The notes beneath the pieces are model-generated. The model ran no database searches and was not told the origin of the DNA. It saw only the letters and a list, made by a program, of their open reading frames with translations. Position numbers and translations under genes: made by a program. 64,000 bases of DNA from NCBI GenBank assembly GCA_951812925.1, contig OX638370.1, positions 83,372,004-83,436,003 of the forward strand, read 5' to 3'. This document shows, piece by piece, positions 59,901 to 64,000 of the stretch (its first letter is position 1; each line of letters starts with the position of its first letter). The stretch comes from Calliopum simillimum. Lineage: Eukaryota > Arthropoda > Insecta > Diptera > Lauxaniidae.

Positions 59901-62886
59901 CAACACATCGCGACCTTAGAACAACAAGGTTCTAACTGACATTTTTTGTGAAATTGAGTTATATATTGCTTCGTACTTAATAGACCACGTTCTTTCGATT
60001 ACCGCTACTCAAATATTTCTATCTCGTATGGTTTCTGAGATAATTAATGAAATTGAAATGCACAAGGTTCTATCTACACATATTCAAATTAAAACTAATT
60101 TCACAAAGTTCTAACTGCCAGATAGAACTTGGTGTTTCTGTAAGAGAGCAGACAAATTAGAAAAAATCATGTAATTTTGTTAAACAAGCCCCGATTTTGA
60201 GCCGACTTGGCTCATTTTGTTAGTAATTGGACTTAGAAAAAACCAACACTTAAAATTTATGCAGTTTTTGAAAAAAGGTCGAAAAACGGTTTTGGAAAAT
60301 TGAAGAAATCGAATCGAAGATAGTCATTTTCGATAAAGTTGCCAACGTTGAATCCGAATCCGGCATTAGAGTTGCTATATCATATATGGTTTCGGAGATA
60401 TCCTATCATAAATGTTAAAAAAATTATCAAAAACACGATTTTTGAGGTTGTTTAGAAGACGCCAACAATTGTTTTTCTCTTTTCTATTGAATGAAGCATT
60501 AAGTACAGTTGTTCTTCTTCAAAACGAGATACAAACTGACCTCGTGTGATTTTTATTTAACAAGTTATACTCGATTTAAATGATACATGAAAGTATGTAA
60601 TTTTTTCGAAAACCATTTTTCGACCATTTTTCAAAAACTGCATAAATCTTTGGTGTTGGTTTTTTCTAAGTCCAATCACTAACAAAATAAGCCATATCGG
60701 CTCAAAATCGGGGCTTGTTTCACAAAATTACAAGATTTTATCTAATTTGCCTGCTCTCTTACAGAAACACAAAGTTCTATCTGAATAAAAAAAAAAATCT
60801 TACAGAAACACAAAGTTCTATCTGGCAGTTAGAACCTTGTTTCTCAATTTCAAGTACCTTATCGTTTAGCAACAAAGTTCTATCGATTTTTTAAACTTAA
60901 ATTCCTTATTAACTAGGCAACGTATTTTAATTATTTTAGTATCAATGGATCTTCGCGACAATCAAATGCTTGTAATATAAATAACATTGTGATTAAAATC
61001 AATTCATAAAAGTTATACGACACGAAATATTCAAACATAGATTTCTCGAAAGTGATGTGAGTGTAGATAGAACCTTGTTGTTCTAAGGTCGCGACATACT
61101 GTCACTTGGCAAGCAATATGAGTTAAATTTTCCTATGGGCGCCTCAGAAAAGTTCTCGTCAAACAAAAAGTGCTAAAAAGAGCATTTTGAGAAAGAATTT
61201 TGAACCAGTGTGCAACTTCTTAAATATGACGATTTGATTTAAAGCATATAAAAATTATAGTGTCAAGTCAAACAACAAAAATATGTTGGTTTTTAGAGAA
61301 AACCACCAGTTATTGATTTTCGAAAAATTACCGATCTAAATCTATATTTTAGATAAATCTAGATGGCTGAGTTATATGATAAGATTATTAAAAAATATTT
61401 TTCCAGAACTGCTAAACCCATTAGTTCCTATTTTTATAGGTTTTCTTTTTGCTCCTGTTTCTTAAGACTGAGTTTCAATGAACTAAAGTGTTCCACAAAA
61501 GACATCAAAGTGCAAAAAATTTCACTAGAGCTCACTCAAGGCATATTTTATGCTCTATCATGCCTAGAGTTTAGTGCCCCAAATGCATTTTCCGTAGATT
61601 GTTTTTGTAGAGCACTTAAACCCATTACAATCAAGTTTTTAAGAGAAAAGAGTTTAAAAAGACCCATTACAAAATGGAACTAATTCGATGTAAATTTATA
61701 ATTTTACGGTAAGTATCAATTTCCGAAAATACATAACTTTTGTTGATTTACGATTTAAAAACAATACATTGATATTAAATTGGTTGGTAACTTGAGTTAC
61801 CAACTTTTATGTTGGATGTATCGAAATATTTTTTTTTTTTTTGTTTGATTTGATTCAGTCTAATTTATTTGGATAATGAAATTTAATTTTGCTTTAGTAA
61901 TAACTTGTTGCATTATATCTAGAGTATGGTACTTAATTATTTAATTTATACGACTTCGGCTTGTGTATGTTTGCCAAAACTAAGTGCACAAGCTAAAGAA
62001 AATTATTTGTTATCCTTAATATTAAAAAAAAGTAATGTATATTATGAAAATATTCCTTCGACAGCCCCAGAACAGGTTTTTCGTTTGCAAATCATTTTTT
62101 ACTTTATATAATATAGAGGTCATTCTTTGAACTATTGGACCCTCTTCTGAATATAAATGAATCGTAGAAAAAATGTTGATTCATTAATCGAAGTAATCAT
62201 ATTCTAGGAAGTTTTTCAAAAAATAATTGCATTTTTGTGTGGAAAAGCGGATGGAACCTGCTTTTCCTCAAAAAAGTCTATTTCCTTGATTTTATGTTTT
62301 TACAATTGTCTTTCAGAGAACTTTACATAGCGTAATTTTGAAAACGGTTTTGGGTGGTATGAAAATTGTATACTATAGAAATGCTTTTTCGCCATTGTAT
62401 TCTTTACCACCTTTATCTACAGACATATTAGAACTTAAAACTTTTATGAGCCATTAAATCATAAAAATTGTTCTGTTTTGACAAAAAAAATTCCTCGACT
62501 TCTATATAAAAGAACTTTAAAAAGCTCCAACAGTTTCGTAATGATGAGCAAAACGAAAAAAATAAAAAGCCATCTTAATTTATTTCAAGAACTGATTTTG
62601 CAGCCCCCTAAAAACCTTAAGGAAAACCGAAAATTTCGCACTGAAATTTTTCTTATTTTGTTTTATTTTTTAACAGTATTAAACTTTCCAAATGACTTAT
62701 TTTAAGACCACCCTAAAACTTATACTCGTACATGTTTAAAATTTAACTTAACGAAAAATGTTATAAATCATAATACTAACCAGACAGCTGGCCATGTGGA
62801 AATCCAGTGCTAACCAAGTGTTTGTAATCTTTTACCAGTGATCTAAACTCGACGTGCGTGTTAATTTGACCCATTTTTATTTTTGG
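56716..62886 (-). CDS. DUF4735 / C16orf89-like (UPF0764) protein, C-terminal part in four exons
   Basis: Joined exons (minus strand): 62886-62781, 59232-59118, 58954-58785, 56921-56716; 597 nt, 198 residues plus TAG, all phases consistent. The joined protein has the Cys-spaced pattern of the C16orf89/DUF4735 family: DFCLAKIV...ACDIDKECIDVI, then GYQRAHQILLLYVFMHHKCA, then a Y-x-D-L-Y-L-E-Q / V-C-G-L-x-G-F stretch, L-S-W and a C-terminal Cys cluster. Family proteins are secreted, of unknown biochemical function, about 360-400 residues in mammals (from memory), so roughly half is missing upstream. The N-terminal exons may lie beyond 64000. The AATAAA-like signal near 56533 could end the transcript. 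Confidence 0.8.
57206..57621. mobile_element. 416 bp element of the CAAGACCAAGAC family
   Basis: The ends TAGTGATGAGCAAA (57206) and TTTGCTTATCACTA (to 57621) are inverted repeats with one mismatch. Both subterminal zones are made of CAAGACCAAGACC and its complement CTTGGTCTTGGTC. Parts of the same family occur near 25860, 48415 and 51290. In the last intron of the DUF4735 gene. Confidence 0.75.
57660..58055 (+). repeat. About 350 bp dispersed repeat, copy 2
   Basis: Same order of blocks as 55580-55925 with an extra stretch (57760-57820). It lies in the last intron of the DUF4735 gene. Confidence 0.8.
58785..58954 (-). CDS. DUF4735 gene exon: middle
   Basis: 170 nt; acceptor TTTGTAG, donor CAGA|GTGGGT. 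Reads QILLLYVFMHHKCAQIFG ... RSLGIPAAYKDLYLEQ. The donor was chosen because it alone gives the right phase and the family pattern E-x-(N)-(I/M)-x-C-G across the junction. Confidence 0.8.
59118..59232 (-). CDS. DUF4735 gene exon: first Cys cluster
   Basis: 115 nt; acceptor ACCACAG, donor CATCA|GTAAGT. Reads FCLAKIVSSSSDACDIDKEC then IDVIVSDLPTYGYQRAH, matching the family pattern 'C-x2-L-x ... C-x2-S/D-x2-C ... GYxLxHQ'. Confidence 0.82.
59908..61094. repeat. 1.19 kb foldback 4, in an intron of the DUF4735 gene
   Basis: CGCGACCTTAGAACAACAAG (59910) is mirrored by CTTGTTGTTCTAAGGTCGCG (to 61093). Further inward 60180-60295 pairs with 60604-60745 (AAGCCCCGATTTTGAGCC against GGCTCAAAATCGGGGCTTG). 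The centre is near 60501. The motif AAAGTTCTAACTG / AAAGTTCTATCTG recurs in both arms. Confidence 0.88.
61100..62780. other. Rest of the large DUF4735 intron
   Basis: AT-rich. Open frames at 61363-61683, 61926-62111 and 62478-62705 on the plus strand have skewed Lys/Phe/Ser content and no recognisable domain; I do not call them genes. Confidence 0.35.
62781..62886 (-). CDS. DUF4735 gene, most upstream exon found
   Basis: 106 nt reading PKIKMGQINTHVEFRSLVKD then YKHLVSTGFPHGQLS; donor TCTG|GTTAGT. The acceptor (TTAATCAG at 62887) has a poor pyrimidine tract, so the 5' edge is less sure than the 3' edge. The frame stays open further upstream, so the exon could be longer. Confidence 0.65.
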
Positions 62887-63124
62887 CTGATTAATTTGTA
62901 TATTGCGTTGAAATATATTTTTAAGAACTAAATTTGAAAAAAAAGTAGACTTAATGTTGTCAAAAATGTAATAATATTAACACTGTGCGACTTATAAAAT
63001 GTGAATTAAAGTCTCTCAACGGAATACAATAATACTCCACCCAATTAAAAGTTACCATCAAGGCATTTCGTCTCCAGTGGGAACTGTTTTTAAATTATAA
63101 GTTAGTCTTATCCGTATCATATTT

Positions 63125-63850
63125 GGTATACATTAGGGTGGGCCAAATTGTATGGAGGAAATTTTACCGACCTTGGCTACCCCCCTATGTGAAAGCTCAT
63201 TCAATTCTATGAATATTTGCCCAAGGAACTATACCTCTGCGTTCAACTTTAGTTCGGCGCATTTTCGATCGAAAATTGTACCTTTCATCAATATTTTTTT
63301 TTTGTTTTCATACTAAATTTTAAAAATTTTTATAAAGACAAAAGTAATGTCATTATATGATTTGGCTGGTATTCTGTCAGTAATCAATTAAATTGGGTTC
63401 TGTTTACATAAGAAGTTCACTTGATAGTGTGAAATTGATTATATATATTTAAAAAAGTGATATGGGTCAAATAGCCGATTATTATGACCGACATTCAAGA
63501 TAAACGATTCATATTTTTGGATGCATTTTTTCAAACAAACTACCAACCTAGGCTAAAAGTTCATTCAATTCCATGAATATTTGCCCAAGGAACCATACCT
63601 CTACGTTCAACTTTAGTTCGGCGCATTTTCGATTGAAAATTTTACCTTGCGTTTAATATTTATTTTTATGCTTAATTTTCAAAATTCTTATAGAGCCAAA
63701 AGTATTATCATAATATGTTTTGGCTGGTATTCTGTCAGTAATCAATAAAATTGGGTTTTGCTTTTACGAAAAGTTTACTTGATAGCGTGAAATTGATAAT
63801 ATTTATTCCAAAAAATTATATCGGTCAAATTATATATATTTATTATAAAC
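63125..63850 (+). repeat. Tandem pair of about 280 bp repeats, period about 358
   Basis: The first copy (about 63197-63480) and second (about 63554-63835) share TGAATATTTGCCCAAGGAAC, CTTTAGTTCGGCGCATTTTC, TTGGCTGGTATTCTGTCAGT and the following TTGATAG...GTGAAATTGAT. The unit is preceded by TACATTAGGGTGGGCC. Confidence 0.85.
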
Positions 63851-64000
63851 GATTCATATTTTTACATAGATTTTTGGTATATTGTTCTGTAAAATTACAA
63901 AAAGCGGCTAATTTATTTCCTAAAACTGCCACTAGATGTTGCCCTGGAAAAAAAAAGTGTCAGATTCGGCATCCTAGCATCCAAAAATACATGAGTTGGT

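Noticed and set aside
61363..61683. 106-codon open frame in the DUF4735 intron
   Set aside because: No recognisable domain, skewed composition and no splice or start context; chance is enough in such AT-rich DNA.

Overview
This is a eukaryotic, AT-rich window. Genes are split by GT-AG introns, the protein families are animal ones, and the intergenic DNA is packed with Tc1/mariner, hAT and non-LTR relics, MITEs and very long foldback repeats. The style fits a higher fly (Diptera: Brachycera), but I cannot name the species. All coordinates and translations were worked out by hand from the sequence.

Two protein-coding genes could be rebuilt, both on the minus strand and in tandem. The downstream one (CDS 21711 to 3888, 17 coding exons) is complete from ATG to stop. 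It encodes a secreted protein of about 1437 residues: signal peptide, EGF, a long Ser/Gln/Asn-rich linker, EGF, LamG1, EGF, LamG2, EGF, a long acidic and His-rich linker, LamG3. The alternating EGF/LamG order is that of the C-terminal half of pikachurin (EGFLAM), agrin and perlecan, so an extracellular-matrix protein or proteoglycan is likely. All 16 splice junctions keep phase. The upstream gene (exons between 62886 and 56716) is the 3' part of a DUF4735 (C16orf89/UPF0764-like) gene. Its last 198 residues are in four exons, and its N-terminus was not found in the window.

Layout: 1-3887 intergenic DNA with a 1.16 kb foldback; 3888-21873 the EGF/LamG gene, whose large introns hold a Tc1/mariner element with perfect terminal repeats (4893-6175), a 237 bp MITE (12531-12767), a 1.1 kb foldback (13862-14964), inverted copies of a dispersed repeat (7220-7990 and 15140-15895) and a long-TIR mariner carrying a minisatellite (18635-20484); 21874-56715 about 35 kb of intergenic DNA made of TE relics, foldbacks, a 262 bp higher-order minisatellite (51310-52560) and some simple-sequence blocks that may hold promoters; 56716-62886 the DUF4735 gene, with a 1.19 kb foldback in its large intron; 62887-64000 repeats.

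The most notable patterns are: (i) at least four long foldbacks of 1.1-1.4 kb plus several smaller ones, some in introns of transcribed genes; (ii) a short core near TGAATCCGAATATGGTGCCA that recurs in several otherwise dissimilar foldbacks; (iii) an inverted repeat pair bracketing nine exons of the EGF/LamG gene, an arrangement known to favour back-splicing; (iv) two satellite-like arrays with higher-order periodicity. No tRNA, rRNA or CRISPR array was seen.
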